Counted from the stretch's first letter, positions 25,121-34,230 are shown. The stretch: DNA of 64,000 bases from Mycolicibacterium sp. P9-22 (GCF_008329585.1 NZ_NPKP01000007.1:62001-126000); one strand, 5' to 3'. Made by a program: numbers and translations. The notes: generated by a model from the sequence alone, not told the origin.

Positions 25121-25874
25121 CGACGAACAGCGTGATGGCGGCGAAAAAGAGTTCCGCCTCGAGGTGGTCGAGCCAGCTGCGGCCCTGTTCCTCGGTGAAG
25201 TAGCCGGCGGCCACCGCACCTTCGGTGACCGCTCGGATGGTGAGGACCTGTTCGGCTTCCGTCGCGTCGGTGAAGACGACGGTGGCCGGAATGATCGTGT
25301 CGAGCGTGAGCCCTGCATCGCACAGCAGCCGTGGCAACGCGCGGCCCACCGTGGCGTGCGGCGCGGTGCGCTCGACGTTGAACCTGCTGTACGCGCATCC
25401 GGCAGCGAGATCAGGGTGGTCGATGACGACTGTGGCCCAATCGGGTTCGACGCAGACGATCCTGCCCCCTCGGCGCAAGGCCCGAGCGGCCTCCCCGAGC
25501 ACCTTCGCCGGTGCGGCAACGTGCTGCAGGACCCGGTCGATGTGCACCCGGTCCAGGGATCCGCTCGCGACCGGAAGGTCGTGGATATCGGCCACCTCGA
25601 TCGACACGTTGGGCGTGTGCGCCGTTTCTGCCCGTGCGCGCCGTACAAGGCCGATGTCGTGATCGAGGCCGATGACCCTGCCCGTCGGTCCGACCGCGTC
25701 GGCGTAAGCGATCAGGTCGGTGCCCGGGCCACATCCGAGGTCGGCGACGACGTGCCCACGTTCCAGCGAAAGCTGCGCGGCCGCGATCGACTTGAACCGT
25801 CTGCCGGCACCGGAGTGCGCGAGGCGACGCAGATAGTCGTGCGACCGCGCAGCTTCCTCCGGTGTTCGTTGCAT
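25077..25874 (-). CDS. SAM-dependent methyltransferase (class I)
   Basis: The 265-residue protein (MQRTPEEAARSHDY) has the class I motif I VADLGCGPGTDL, an acidic end of strand 2 (GLDHD), motif post-I (EVADIHDLPV) and LRRGGRIVCVEPDW. It resembles UbiE/COQ5-type or small-molecule methyltransferases; the substrate is unknown. The last 44 bases overlap, in the opposite sense, the coding end of topoisomerase subunit A, so the two transcripts may interfere. A longer reading to 25949 is not favoured. Confidence 0.83.
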   Translation of the reverse strand: MQRTPEEAARSHDYLRRLAHSGAGRRFKSIAAAQLSLERGHVVADLGCGPGTDLIAYADAVGPTGRVIGLDHDIGLVRRARAETAHTPNVSIEVADIHDLPVASGSLDRVHIDRVLQHVAAPAKVLGEAARALRRGGRIVCVEPDWATVVIDHPDLAAGCAYSRFNVERTAPHATVGRALPRLLCDAGLTLDTIIPATVVFTDATEAEQVLTIRAVTEGAVAAGYFTEEQGRSWLDHLEAELFFAAITLFVVTAHRPAPHPHRSP

Positions 25875-25899
25875 GCCGACGAGCCTAGTTCGGCGCCGC

Positions 25900-26922
25900 C
25901 TAGCGCATGGCCCGTCCCGCGGACCCCAGCATCTGCGCGGCCTCGACAACCCGTGCCGCCATGGCGTTCTCGGCCGGCTTGCCCCACGACCGCGGGTCGT
26001 AGGCCTTCTTGTTGCCGTAGCCGCCGTCGACCTTGAGTACCTGGTCGTACTTGGCGATCATGTGGCCGGCGAGCGATCGGGTGAACGCGTACTGGGTGTC
26101 GGTGTCGACGTTCATCTTGACCACGCCGCTGGCGACGGCCGAGGCGATGTCCTCGGCGCTGGAACCCGACCCGCCGTGGAAGACGAGGTCGAACGGCTTG
26201 ACCTTTCCGGTTTCGGCACCGATGACGGTCTGGATCTCCTCGAGGATCTCCGGGCGCAGGTGCACCGCCGCCGGGTGGTAGACGCCGTGCACATTGCCGA
26301 AGGTCAGTGCGGTCAGGTACCGGCCGCGCTCCCCGGTCCCCAATGCCTGCACGGTGGCGCGGGCGTCCTCGACGGTGGAGTACAGCTTGTCGTTGATCTC
26401 GTGTGACACGCCGTCCTCCTCACCTCCGATCACACCGACCTCGATCTCCAGCAGCGTGTTGGCTTCCACCGACGCCTCCAACAATCCCTCGGCGATACGC
26501 AGATTTTCGTCGAGCGGTACCGCGGACCCGTCCCACATGTGTGACTGATACAACGGGTCCAGTCCGCGGCGGCGCCGTTCGACCGAATCCGCGATCAGCG
26601 GCCGCACCCAGTCGTCGAGATTCTCGGCGGGACAGTGGTCGGTGTGCAGGGCCACGGTCACCGAGTAATGCTGTGCCACCTCATGGGCATAGAGCGCGAG
26701 CGCCTTGGATCCCGCGAAACGGTTCTGCACCGCGTTGCCCGAAAGGTACAGCGCGGTGCCCAATGACACCTGGATGATGCCGTCGCTGTCGGCCTCGGCG
26801 AACCCCTGCAGGGCGGCGTTGAGGGTCTGCGAACTGGTCACGTTGATGGCCGGATACGCGAACCCGCCGTCCTTGGCGCGATCCAGCATGTCGACGTACT
26901 GATCGGGGGTCGCTATTGGCAT
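25900..26922 (-). CDS. fba: Class II fructose-bisphosphate aldolase
   Basis: The 340-residue zinc enzyme starts MPIATPDQYVDML and shows class II motifs: VALHTDHCP (metal His and catalytic Asp), an acidic loop GVIGGEEDGV, the GNVHGVYHP metal His, and FHGGSGSSAEDI with a later NVDTDTQYAF. It splits fructose 1,6-bisphosphate (or a related ketose bisphosphate) into two trioses. It is the last gene of the sugar operon, 24 bases after the LacI gene. A second, housekeeping aldolase would be expected elsewhere, so this copy probably serves the imported sugar. Confidence 0.92.
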   Translation of the reverse strand: MPIATPDQYVDMLDRAKDGGFAYPAINVTSSQTLNAALQGFAEADSDGIIQVSLGTALYLSGNAVQNRFAGSKALALYAHEVAQHYSVTVALHTDHCPAENLDDWVRPLIADSVERRRRGLDPLYQSHMWDGSAVPLDENLRIAEGLLEASVEANTLLEIEVGVIGGEEDGVSHEINDKLYSTVEDARATVQALGTGERGRYLTALTFGNVHGVYHPAAVHLRPEILEEIQTVIGAETGKVKPFDLVFHGGSGSSAEDIASAVASGVVKMNVDTDTQYAFTRSLAGHMIAKYDQVLKVDGGYGNKKAYDPRSWGKPAENAMAARVVEAAQMLGSAGRAMR

Positions 26923-26946
26923 GATCGAAAGGTCCTATCGGTGTCG

Positions 26947-27945
26947 TCACGTGCAGCCGCACGAGTTGCGGTGATGGAACGTGGTGGGCACCCAGATTTG
27001 TTGCGGTGCATCGTCGTTTCCGTGCATCCTACCCAGCAGCAGTTCGACCGCGGTGACGCCGATGGTCTCGACGTCCTGGGCCGCCGCAGTGAGGCGGGGT
27101 TCGAACAGATCCGACCATTCGAAATCGTCATAGCAGCAGAAGGCCACATCATCCGGTATCGACAAGCCAAGGCTGCGCAGGGCTTTGAGAGTTCCGATGG
27201 TCATGGCGTTGTTCAGCGACACCAGCGCCGAAGGACGATCGGCGCGCGACATCAGGGTACGCACCTCGCGTTCGGCCACGTCGGTGTTGGATTCGCCATC
27301 CAGGACCAGCGCCCGGTCGACGGCGATACCGCGCTCGGCGAGCGCCGCGCAGTAACCGTCGAATCGCTCGATGGTGGAGGAGATTCCGGCAAGGCCGCGG
27401 ACGACGGCGATCCGGCGATGACCGAGGTCGAGCAGGTGCGCCGTCAACGCCTGCGCCGACGAGAAGTTCTCCGGGCCGACCTGGTCACAGCCGGCGTCGA
27501 CACCACGGTCGATGAGAACGAGGGGGGTTCCGGTGCGGGTGATCTCGGGCAGGGTGACCCGCTCCGAACCCGCCGCGGGCGCCACGATCATCCCGTCCAC
27601 CTGCCGGTCCAGCAGGGATCCGGTGACGCGTTGTTCCGAGGCCACATCGTCGTGGGAGTCTCCGACGATAAGGACGTACCCGGCGTCCGAGAGGGCCCGC
27701 TCGACCGCGTGTACCAGGCTCCCGAAGTACGGGTTCGTCAGCGCCGCGATGGAAAGTCCGACCGTGTGCGTCCGGCCGGCCGCCAGCGATCGGGCAACAC
27801 CGTTGCGGCGGTAGCCGGTTTGCTCGATGGCCGCCTCGACGCGTAGGCGGGTCGCGGTGTTGACCTTGCGGGTGCCGTTGAGCACATGCGACACCGTGGA
27901 TGCGGAGACACCGGCGATGCGGGCCACATCGCCCATCGTCTTCAT
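26947..27945 (-). CDS. LacI family transcriptional regulator
   Basis: The 332-residue protein has the LacI headpiece MGDVARIAGVSASTVSHVLNGTRKVN (residues 4-30) and hinge YRRNGVARSLAAGRTHTVGL. The sugar-binding domain resembles periplasmic binding proteins. Its ATG overlaps the preceding kinase stop by four bases (ATGA). It is encoded inside the operon it probably regulates, with candidate palindromes 4.4 kb away at 32336. The tail HRNSCGCT carries two Cys of unknown role. Confidence 0.9.
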   Translation of the reverse strand: MKTMGDVARIAGVSASTVSHVLNGTRKVNTATRLRVEAAIEQTGYRRNGVARSLAAGRTHTVGLSIAALTNPYFGSLVHAVERALSDAGYVLIVGDSHDDVASEQRVTGSLLDRQVDGMIVAPAAGSERVTLPEITRTGTPLVLIDRGVDAGCDQVGPENFSSAQALTAHLLDLGHRRIAVVRGLAGISSTIERFDGYCAALAERGIAVDRALVLDGESNTDVAEREVRTLMSRADRPSALVSLNNAMTIGTLKALRSLGLSIPDDVAFCCYDDFEWSDLFEPRLTAAAQDVETIGVTAVELLLGRMHGNDDAPQQIWVPTTFHHRNSCGCT

Positions 27946-28592
27946 CGGAGGCGCACGATGCGGTCCGCGCGACCCGCGGTCGACTCGATCAGCTGCGCGT
28001 TTCGCTCGTCGGATCCGAGCGCCCAGAATTCCGCCTCCGCCGGCGACTTCCCGTACGCCTCGTGCCGGCGCACCAGCCGGGCATGGCGAATGCCGGTGTC
28101 GGGAGCCAGGAACCACACCTCGTCGATATGCGACCGCGCTGCGGGCCACGCATCGGAGTCCAGCAGCAGGTAATTGCCCTCGGTGACGACAAGCGGCACC
28201 GTGGGTGGGACGGGAATGGACGAGCCGATCGACTCTTCGAGCTCACGCCGGAACCGTGGCGCATACACGACCGGGTCGTCCTGGCGCTGTGCGCGCAGGC
28301 TCGCGATCAGCCGTGCATACCCGCCGTCATCGAAGGTGTCGTGCGCGCCCTTGCGGTCCAGGCGGCCCAGGTCGATCAGGACTTCGTTGGCCAGGTGGAA
28401 ACCGTCCATGGGCACCAGCACGGCGATCTCCGGGCCCAGCGCGGAGACGAGTTGTTCTGCCACCGTAGATTTTCCGGCACCCGGGGCACCGGTGAGACCG
28501 AGGATGCGGCGTTCGCCGTGAACGACGAGCGCCCGGGCCGACTCGACCAACTGGTCCAGGGTGGCGTCCTGCACGTCCTGCTCGAAGGTCAC
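27942..28592 (-). CDS. P-loop nucleoside/sugar kinase (uridine kinase / FrcK-like)
   Basis: The 216-residue protein starts at GTG 28592, which overlaps the PfkB stop (GTGA). GLTGAPGAGKST is the Walker A motif (residues about 34-45), with MDGFHLANE, VVTEGNYLLLD and a lid region RRHEAYGKSPAEAEFW. This arrangement is that of the uridine kinase / pantothenate kinase-like family. A kinase of this kind accompanies the fructose transporter genes of some rhizobia (FrcK). The acceptor could be a sugar, nucleoside or vitamin. Confidence 0.78.
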   Translation of the reverse strand: MTFEQDVQDATLDQLVESARALVVHGERRILGLTGAPGAGKSTVAEQLVSALGPEIAVLVPMDGFHLANEVLIDLGRLDRKGAHDTFDDGGYARLIASLRAQRQDDPVVYAPRFRRELEESIGSSIPVPPTVPLVVTEGNYLLLDSDAWPAARSHIDEVWFLAPDTGIRHARLVRRHEAYGKSPAEAEFWALGSDERNAQLIESTAGRADRIVRLR

Positions 28593-29503
28593 CGTTCTCG
28601 CTTCCGATCCGTGGAGAGTTCGCCCAGCCATTCCCGCGGCCCGGCTATCGAACACCGTAGTGCCGCCACCCGCGCGGAGCGCTCGATGCGCTCGGTGATG
28701 CTGCTCGCGCTCTGTGTGCAGTAGTACGAGTAGGCGCCGTGAAAGGCATCGCCGGCGCCCAGCGTGTCGACCACCGCCACCGGTGGCACCGGTACCGATC
28801 CCGACCTGCCCTCCGACCACCATTGCACGGGGTCGCCGCCGTGCGTGGTGACGACGGTACGGACGCCGTCGCGCACCAGTGCCGCCGCGGTGGACTGCGA
28901 GTTCCCGGATCCGGGTACCCGGAAGTCGTTGGAGCACACCATGTCGGTCGCGTGCGGGATGATATCGGCCATCACCGGCTTCCATCGTCCGGCATCGACA
29001 ACCAGGGTGACGTCCCGTGCCGCGGCATGCCGCGCAGCGGCGTGGGCCATCAGCGGATGGTGCCCGTCGACCAGCACCACGTCGGCATCTTTGATCACCT
29101 CGCCCAACCGTGCCGGTGGCGATGCGTCGGAGTTCACCGCGTCCAGCGAGACCACCGATCGGTCACCGGTCGACTCGACAACCGAGACGGCCGAGACCGG
29201 GACCGCTCGGCGATCGCCTGCCGCGGCATCGACGACGCGGACGCCATAGGCGGCGAGATCGGCCCGGACCAACTCGGCGACCGGATCGTCACCGAGAGCG
29301 GTCACCAGGATCGCGTCGCCGCCCAGTCCCGCAAAGGTCACTGCAGCGTTGGCGGCCGGCCCACCCGCAGCGACGAATTGCGCCGCGGAGGTGATCTTCT
29401 CGTTCACCGCCGGCGCTTTCGCGATGCGGTGGATGACGTCCAGCGTTGCCAATCCGACGAAGACCCCGACCGGGGCCTTCTCAGATACCGGCGCGTTCCT
29501 CAT
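28589..29503 (-). CDS. PfkB family carbohydrate kinase
   Basis: The 304-residue kinase (start ATG 29503, overlapping the ATPase end by 23 bases) has GGPAANAAVTFAGLGG (ribokinase N-terminal signature) and VDTLGAGDAFHGAY, with catalytic Asp in the anion-hole motif GAGDAF. PfkB enzymes phosphorylate ribose, fructose, fructose 1-phosphate and similar sugars. In this operon it probably phosphorylates the imported ketose before the class II aldolase acts. The exact sugar cannot be read from the sequence. Confidence 0.9.
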   Translation of the reverse strand: MRNAPVSEKAPVGVFVGLATLDVIHRIAKAPAVNEKITSAAQFVAAGGPAANAAVTFAGLGGDAILVTALGDDPVAELVRADLAAYGVRVVDAAAGDRRAVPVSAVSVVESTGDRSVVSLDAVNSDASPPARLGEVIKDADVVLVDGHHPLMAHAAARHAAARDVTLVVDAGRWKPVMADIIPHATDMVCSNDFRVPGSGNSQSTAAALVRDGVRTVVTTHGGDPVQWWSEGRSGSVPVPPVAVVDTLGAGDAFHGAYSYYCTQSASSITERIERSARVAALRCSIAGPREWLGELSTDRKRER

Positions 29504-30275
29504 CGGTCGGCTCCTCCGCACCCGTCATGAGGGCCACCACTTCGGACATCGAGCGCTTCTTCGGATCGACGACACCGGCCCGCTTTCCGAGCCGGTGGAT
29601 GTGAATCCGATCGGCCACCTCGAATACGTGCGGCATGTCGTGACTGATGAGCACCACCGGGATGCCGCGGTCGCGAATCGACCTGATCAGGTCGATCACC
29701 TGTCCGGACTCCCGCACTCCCAGCGCGGCCGTCGGCTCGTCCATGATGATCACGCCGCGGCCGAACGCGGCGGCCCGCGCCACCGCCACACCTTGGCGCT
29801 GCCCGCCGGACAGCGTCTCCACCGCCTGGTTCACGGACTTGATGCCGATCTTCAGGTCTGCGAGGTGCTGTGCGGCCTCCTGCCGCATTCTGGGCATGTC
29901 CAGTCGGCGGAACAGGCTGCCCGCGATGCCTTTACGGCGCACTTCACGCCCGAGGTACAAATTCGATGCGATGTCGAGGGCCGGTACCACCGCGAGGTCC
30001 TGGTAGACCGTTTCGATTCCGGCCGCCCTGGCGTCTCGGGTGTTCCTGAACGACACCGGGTTCCCGTTCATCAGGATCTCGCCGGCATCGGGGACCACCG
30101 CCCCGGCCAGCGCCTTGATCAAGCTCGACTTTCCGGCACCGTTGTCACCGATGACGGCCAGCACCTCACCCTCGCGCAGTGCGAAGTCCGCACCGTTGAT
30201 GGCCGTCACGCTGCCGTACTTCTTGACCAGGCCCCGGGCCTCCAGGACGGGGACATCGCTCTTCGTGGTCGTCAT
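29481..30275 (-). CDS. frcA: Sugar ABC transporter ATPase (FrcA-like)
   Basis: A single nucleotide-binding domain of 264 residues: Walker A GDNGAGKSS, Q-loop YQDLAVVPALDIASNLYLGRE, signature LSGGQRQGVAVARA, Walker B VIIMDEPTAALG, H-loop LISHDMPHVFEVADRI. Carbohydrate ATPases of this group usually have two fused domains (RbsA, XylG); the single-domain form with this tail (RIHIHRLG ... MTGAEEP) matches the FrcA subgroup of fructose importers. Its ATG overlaps the permease stop (ATGA) behind AGGAGGTCAC. Confidence 0.85.
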   Translation of the reverse strand: MTTTKSDVPVLEARGLVKKYGSVTAINGADFALREGEVLAVIGDNGAGKSSLIKALAGAVVPDAGEILMNGNPVSFRNTRDARAAGIETVYQDLAVVPALDIASNLYLGREVRRKGIAGSLFRRLDMPRMRQEAAQHLADLKIGIKSVNQAVETLSGGQRQGVAVARAAAFGRGVIIMDEPTAALGVRESGQVIDLIRSIRDRGIPVVLISHDMPHVFEVADRIHIHRLGKRAGVVDPKKRSMSEVVALMTGAEEPTDEERAGI

Positions 30276-31267
30276 TGTGACCTCCTGCGCGCGAACTGAT
30301 CCACGGCGACCGCGACGATCACGAGAATTCCGGTCGCGATGTTCTGGTAGAGATTGTCGACACCGGCCTGGGTCAGCCCGTTGCGCAGAACCCCGACGAT
30401 GAGCGTGCCGACCAGCGTGCCGCCCACGCCGCCGCGACCACCGAACAAGCTGGTTCCGCCGATGACCACCGCGGTGATCGACTCGAGATTGGCGTTCTGA
30501 TAGGCGTTCGGGTCGGCGTTGGGGATGCGACCCAGCGCTGCCCACGCGGCGATGGCGGCGATCACGCCCGTGGTGATGTAGACCGACAGCAGCACCCGCC
30601 CGGATTTGATGCCCGACAGAATCGATGCCTGCGGATTGCCGCCGACAGCGTAAATGTGTTTACCCCAGGAGGTTTGAGAAAGCGCGTACCACATGACGAG
30701 GTAGACCAGCAGCATCGCGACCACGCCGTAGGTGGTCGAGAACGACCCGATGCGAAAGGACGTGCCCAAGAAGGTGAGTGGGCCTTGCTCCACGCGGTAG
30801 GTCTCGGACCCCGCCAGCAGGCGGGTCGCCGCCTGGATCGCGGTGAACGTTCCCAGCGTGACGATGAACGGTGGCAGCCGCAGCATGGTGACGAGCCCGC
30901 CGTTGATCGCGCCGAACGCCACGCACACCAGCAGCGTCGATCCCAGGGCCACGAAAGGCCCATTGGCACCGGCACTCTGCGCCATCACGATGCTTCCGAA
31001 GACCGCGACCGCGCCGATCGAGAGATCGATACCGGAGGTGAGGATGATCAGCGTCTGGCCGACCGCCAGGATGCCGACCACCACCGACTGTTGCAGGATC
31101 AGTGAGACGTTCTGCGGATTGAGGAACGAATCCGAGACCGAGCTGAAGATGATGATGGCCAGCAGGAGTGCCACCATCGGACCGAGCAGCGGTTCACGCA
31201 GGATGCTGCCTGCGTTGAACCGGCTCGATACCGAGGGTGTCGCGGTTGACGGAGCGCCGTTGCTCAT
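30272..31267 (-). CDS. frcC: Sugar ABC transporter permease (FrcC/RbsC-like)
   Basis: The 331-residue membrane protein has 8-10 hydrophobic segments and the ribose/xylose permease signatures LTSGIDLSIGAV, LPPFIVTLGT, GGNPQAS and GGTSLFGGRGGVGGT. It forms the channel for the sugar importer with the ATPase that follows. The start ATG 31267 lies 8 bases after the binding-protein stop; the longer open frame upstream lies in that gene and is not coding. Confidence 0.9.
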   Translation of the reverse strand: MSNGAPSTATPSVSSRFNAGSILREPLLGPMVALLLAIIIFSSVSDSFLNPQNVSLILQQSVVVGILAVGQTLIILTSGIDLSIGAVAVFGSIVMAQSAGANGPFVALGSTLLVCVAFGAINGGLVTMLRLPPFIVTLGTFTAIQAATRLLAGSETYRVEQGPLTFLGTSFRIGSFSTTYGVVAMLLVYLVMWYALSQTSWGKHIYAVGGNPQASILSGIKSGRVLLSVYITTGVIAAIAAWAALGRIPNADPNAYQNANLESITAVVIGGTSLFGGRGGVGGTLVGTLIVGVLRNGLTQAGVDNLYQNIATGILVIVAVAVDQFARRRSQ

Positions 31268-31275
31268 GGCAGAAA

Positions 31276-32268
31276 TCAGCCCCAGCAGTTCTGTTCGCCC
31301 CAGGCGGTGTCCCGCGACTCGATTCCGGCGACGGGCTTGTCGGTGATGAGCTCCGAGCCGGTGTCGTTGAATCCGCTCGGCTTGGTGCCGTCCTTGGCGA
31401 ACTTGACCACGGCCTGCACACCCTGTTCGGCCATCTTGGCCGGGAACTGCATGACCGTGGCGCCGATCTTGCCGGACTTCACATCCGCGACGCCGGTGCA
31501 GCTGCCGTCGATCGACCCGATGGTGATCTGGTCGGCGCGGCCGGCGGACTGGATGGCCTGGTACGCACCGGCCGCGGCCGGCTCGTTGATGGTGTAGAGC
31601 GCGTTGATGCCCGGCGCTCGCTGCAGGATGTTCTCCATCGCGGTCTGGGCCTTGGTCTGGTCGCCGTTGGTGTTCTCCTGGCCGACGATTTCCGGCGAGC
31701 CCTCGGCGATGCCGAAGCCCTCCAGGAAGCCGTCGTGGCGGAAGGTGTCGACCGTGCCGCCCGGCGTTCCGTCCAGCATCACGATCTGCGGCGGCGCGGC
31801 ACCGAGCGCGGCCTTCACCCACTTGCCCTGCGCGACGCCCGCGGCCAGGTTGTCGGTGGCGAACGTGGCGTCCACGGCGTCCTCGGGATCGGTCGCGGTA
31901 TCGAGTGCGATGACCACGACGCCGGCATCCCGGGCCTTCTTGATCGCGTCGAGCACGCCGGTGGACGAGTTCGGGGTGATCAGGATGCCCTTGACGCCCT
32001 GGCCGACCATGTTCTCGATCGCCGCGACCTGGCCCTCGTTGTCGCCGTCGAAGGCCCCGGCCAGCGCGATCAGCTCGGCGCCATCCTTGTCGGCCTGCGC
32101 CTTGGCAGCCTCGCGCAACTTCACGAAGAACGGATTCGAGTCGGTCTTGGTGATCAGCCCGACCTTGATGCTGTCGGAGTCCGATCCGCCGCAGGCGGTC
32201 ATACCCAGGACCAGTGAGCCGGCCATGAGGACCATTCCGACCGTGTGTGAGCTGCGCTTTCCGAACAT
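31276..32268 (-). CDS. frcB: Sugar ABC transporter substrate-binding lipoprotein (FrcB/RbsB-like)
   Basis: The 330-residue protein has a signal with lipobox LGMTAC (Cys at about residue 26), then a Peripla_BP_4-type ribose-binding fold: GLITKTDSNPFFVKLREAA, a first hinge LITPNSSTGVLDAIKKARDAG, VIALDTAT and TNGDQTKAQTAMENIL. It should capture a sugar at the outer membrane face and deliver it to the permease. First gene of the seven-gene operon. Fructose is suggested by the FrcA-like ATPase, not by the binding pocket itself. Confidence 0.9.
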   Translation of the reverse strand: MFGKRSSHTVGMVLMAGSLVLGMTACGGSDSDSIKVGLITKTDSNPFFVKLREAAKAQADKDGAELIALAGAFDGDNEGQVAAIENMVGQGVKGILITPNSSTGVLDAIKKARDAGVVVIALDTATDPEDAVDATFATDNLAAGVAQGKWVKAALGAAPPQIVMLDGTPGGTVDTFRHDGFLEGFGIAEGSPEIVGQENTNGDQTKAQTAMENILQRAPGINALYTINEPAAAGAYQAIQSAGRADQITIGSIDGSCTGVADVKSGKIGATVMQFPAKMAEQGVQAVVKFAKDGTKPSGFNDTGSELITDKPVAGIESRDTAWGEQNCWG

Positions 32269-32335
32269 GTGGACTCCCTTGTCCGCTGATGTGACGCGGA
32301 TCGCATCACGTGGTGGGCAGGAGCCTAACCGCTAG

Positions 32336-32355
32336 GCAAGCGCTTGCGCATGCGC
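32336..32355. promoter_or_regulatory. Overlapping palindromes, probable LacI operator of the sugar operon
   Basis: GCAAGCGCTTGC (32336-32347) is a perfect 12-bp palindrome with the central CG of LacI-type sites. GCGCATGCGC (32346-32355) is a second one. A longer dyad AAGCGC...GCGCTT joins them. They lie 68-87 bases upstream of the binding-protein ATG and also upstream of the divergent hydrolase at 32443, so both genes could be controlled. Confidence 0.6.
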
Positions 32356-32442
32356 TTTCGCAAAAATTGGCGGGCCGTGCCGCAGGACCCCACCAAGCGC
32401 GGTGGGTATCCGACCGTCCGAAGAGGCGGAGTGGAGGACGTG

Positions 32443-33267
32443 ATGGCCTGGGAACTGTCGGAATCGACCGAACTCGAGGGCGGGGTGGTGCGCTGGGCGG
32501 CCATCGGCGCGGGCCCGCCGATCGTCCTGGTCCATGGGACGCCCTACTCCTCGTTCCTCTGGCGCGATATCGGCCCAGCGCTCGCCCGCCGCGGCCGGCA
32601 GGTGTATGTCTTCGATCTACTGGGATACGGCCAGTCCGACAAACGCGACGGTCAGGACCTCACGCTTGCCGCACAGGGGCGCAACTTCGCTCAGCTCCTG
32701 CGTGCCTGGAACGTGCCGCGTCCGAGCGTCGTCGCGTGCGATATCGGCGGCGCGATCGCCTTGCGGGCACTGCTGCTGGAAGACGCCGGCTACGCCGATC
32801 TCACCCTGTTCGATGCTGTCACCGGAGGAACCTGGGAGCACGGCCTGTTCGGTCTGATACGCGAACACCATGAGGTGTTCGCACGCCTGCCCGCCTATGC
32901 GCACCAAGCACTGGTGACCGCCCACCTGCGCAACGGCACCCACCAGGGCTACCGCCCGGGGGTCCTCGAGACGTACCTGGCGCCATGGCTCGGGCCCGAC
33001 GGGCAGGCCGCCTTCTATCGGCAGTACCGCCAACTCAGCCAGCACGACACCGCCGAATACGAGCACCTGTTGGGCTCGGTCGACATCCCGGTGACGCTGT
33101 TGTGGGGAACCGAGGACCGGATCCTGCCCGCCGCCCACGGGGTGTGGATCGAACAACGCCTCGCCAACCACGGTCTCACCTGGATCGACGGCGCCGGGCA
33201 CCTCGTGCCCGAGGATGCCCCGGCCCAGCTGATCGAGAGACTGATTCAGCTGCCGGGACGGCCGTAG
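32443..33267 (+). CDS. Alpha/beta-hydrolase, haloalkane dehalogenase-like, intact catalytic triad
   Basis: ATG 32443 behind GGAGG gives 274 residues; a longer reading (from 32344) overlaps the operator region. HGTPYSSFLWRD is the oxyanion loop, Asp100 in ACDIGGAIA the nucleophile (flanked by Cys and Ile rather than DWGG), Asp225 in WGTEDRILP the acid and His253 in GAGHLVPEDAP the base. The Asp nucleophile fits haloalkane dehalogenases, fluoroacetate dehalogenases or epoxide hydrolases; the substrate is unknown. It is divergent from the sugar operon. Confidence 0.82.
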   Translation: MAWELSESTELEGGVVRWAAIGAGPPIVLVHGTPYSSFLWRDIGPALARRGRQVYVFDLLGYGQSDKRDGQDLTLAAQGRNFAQLLRAWNVPRPSVVACDIGGAIALRALLLEDAGYADLTLFDAVTGGTWEHGLFGLIREHHEVFARLPAYAHQALVTAHLRNGTHQGYRPGVLETYLAPWLGPDGQAAFYRQYRQLSQHDTAEYEHLLGSVDIPVTLLWGTEDRILPAAHGVWIEQRLANHGLTWIDGAGHLVPEDAPAQLIERLIQLPGRP

Positions 33268-33300
33268 CCGGCGGACGGCAACGGGCGCGCGCCGATGCGC

Positions 33301-34152
33301 TCAGACCAGGCCGAGCTTCTCGGCCAGATCGAGTACCGCCTGCGCGCGGGCCCGGGTCGGCCCGACGCTGCCGTCGTACGGCCCGGCGGGTGCGTCGAGC
33401 CGGGCCAGCGTCCGTCGTGCCTCGTCGATATCCAGCGGCGACGGACTGAGCAGACTGTTGATCGTCTCGGCATGCTCGGTGTCCAGACACAGCCGCCCGG
33501 TCATGCCTGCGGCCTTGGCCACCGCGGTTTCCCGGGTGAGATGGCGTGACTGGTCCCGCAGCGTCGGCCCATCGATCGGCGCCGGGAGGCCGGCGGCTCG
33601 GCTGGCGATCACCAGCCGTGACCGCGCATAGGCCAGTACCATCGGATCCTCGCTCATCCCGGTGTCGCGCCGAAAATCACCCACGCCGAATGCCATCCGC
33701 GAACAACCCGCGGTGCGGGCGATCTCGGTGACAGATTCGATGCCCAGTGCCGATTCGACCAGTGCCAGCACCGGGGTTCCGGACGGCAGGCGGGCGGCAG
33801 TGGCGGCGATATCGTCACGCGATTCGGTCTTGGCCAGCATGACGCCGAGGAGCCCGGGGGCCTGCGCCAGGGCGTCCAGGTCGGACGACCACGCCGGTGT
33901 CGCCACACTGTTGATCCGGACCCACGCCTGCGCCCCGGTGGTCAGCCATTCGGCCACCGACATCCGGCCGGCGGCTTTCTGCGCGTCGGGCAGTCCGTCC
34001 TCGATGTCGAGCACGATCGCATCGGCGCTACTGGCGGTGGCTGCCTCGTACGCGTCGCTGCCGGCCGGGGTGCCCGGCTGCAGGAGCCACGTGCGGGCCA
34101 GTGACCAGTGCGGTTTCCGGCGTCGCTCCGTTGCTTGCGGTGAAACAGTCAC
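33301..34152 (-). CDS. CoA ester lyase, HpcH/HpaI or CitE-like
   Basis: The 283-residue protein has the CitE-like TIM-barrel pattern: an N-terminal WLLQPGTPAG, metal-binding VLDIEDGLPDAQK, RINS, VMLAKTES, ALVESALGIES and FGVGDFRRDTG. It resembles citrate or malyl-CoA lyase beta-like proteins that cleave or condense hydroxyacyl-CoA. No CitD or CitF partner is nearby, as usual for stand-alone mycobacterial members. It converges with the hydrolase (33 bases between stops). Confidence 0.84.
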   Translation of the reverse strand: MTVSPQATERRRKPHWSLARTWLLQPGTPAGSDAYEAATASSADAIVLDIEDGLPDAQKAAGRMSVAEWLTTGAQAWVRINSVATPAWSSDLDALAQAPGLLGVMLAKTESRDDIAATAARLPSGTPVLALVESALGIESVTEIARTAGCSRMAFGVGDFRRDTGMSEDPMVLAYARSRLVIASRAAGLPAPIDGPTLRDQSRHLTRETAVAKAAGMTGRLCLDTEHAETINSLLSPSPLDIDEARRTLARLDAPAGPYDGSVGPTRARAQAVLDLAEKLGLV

Positions 34153-34230
34153 GCGTGGACCTTTCGCTCGGCGATGTCTCTTCCATCGTCCGGGCCGATC
34201 GGCGCGGTGGCCAGGTTACGCACATAAAGT

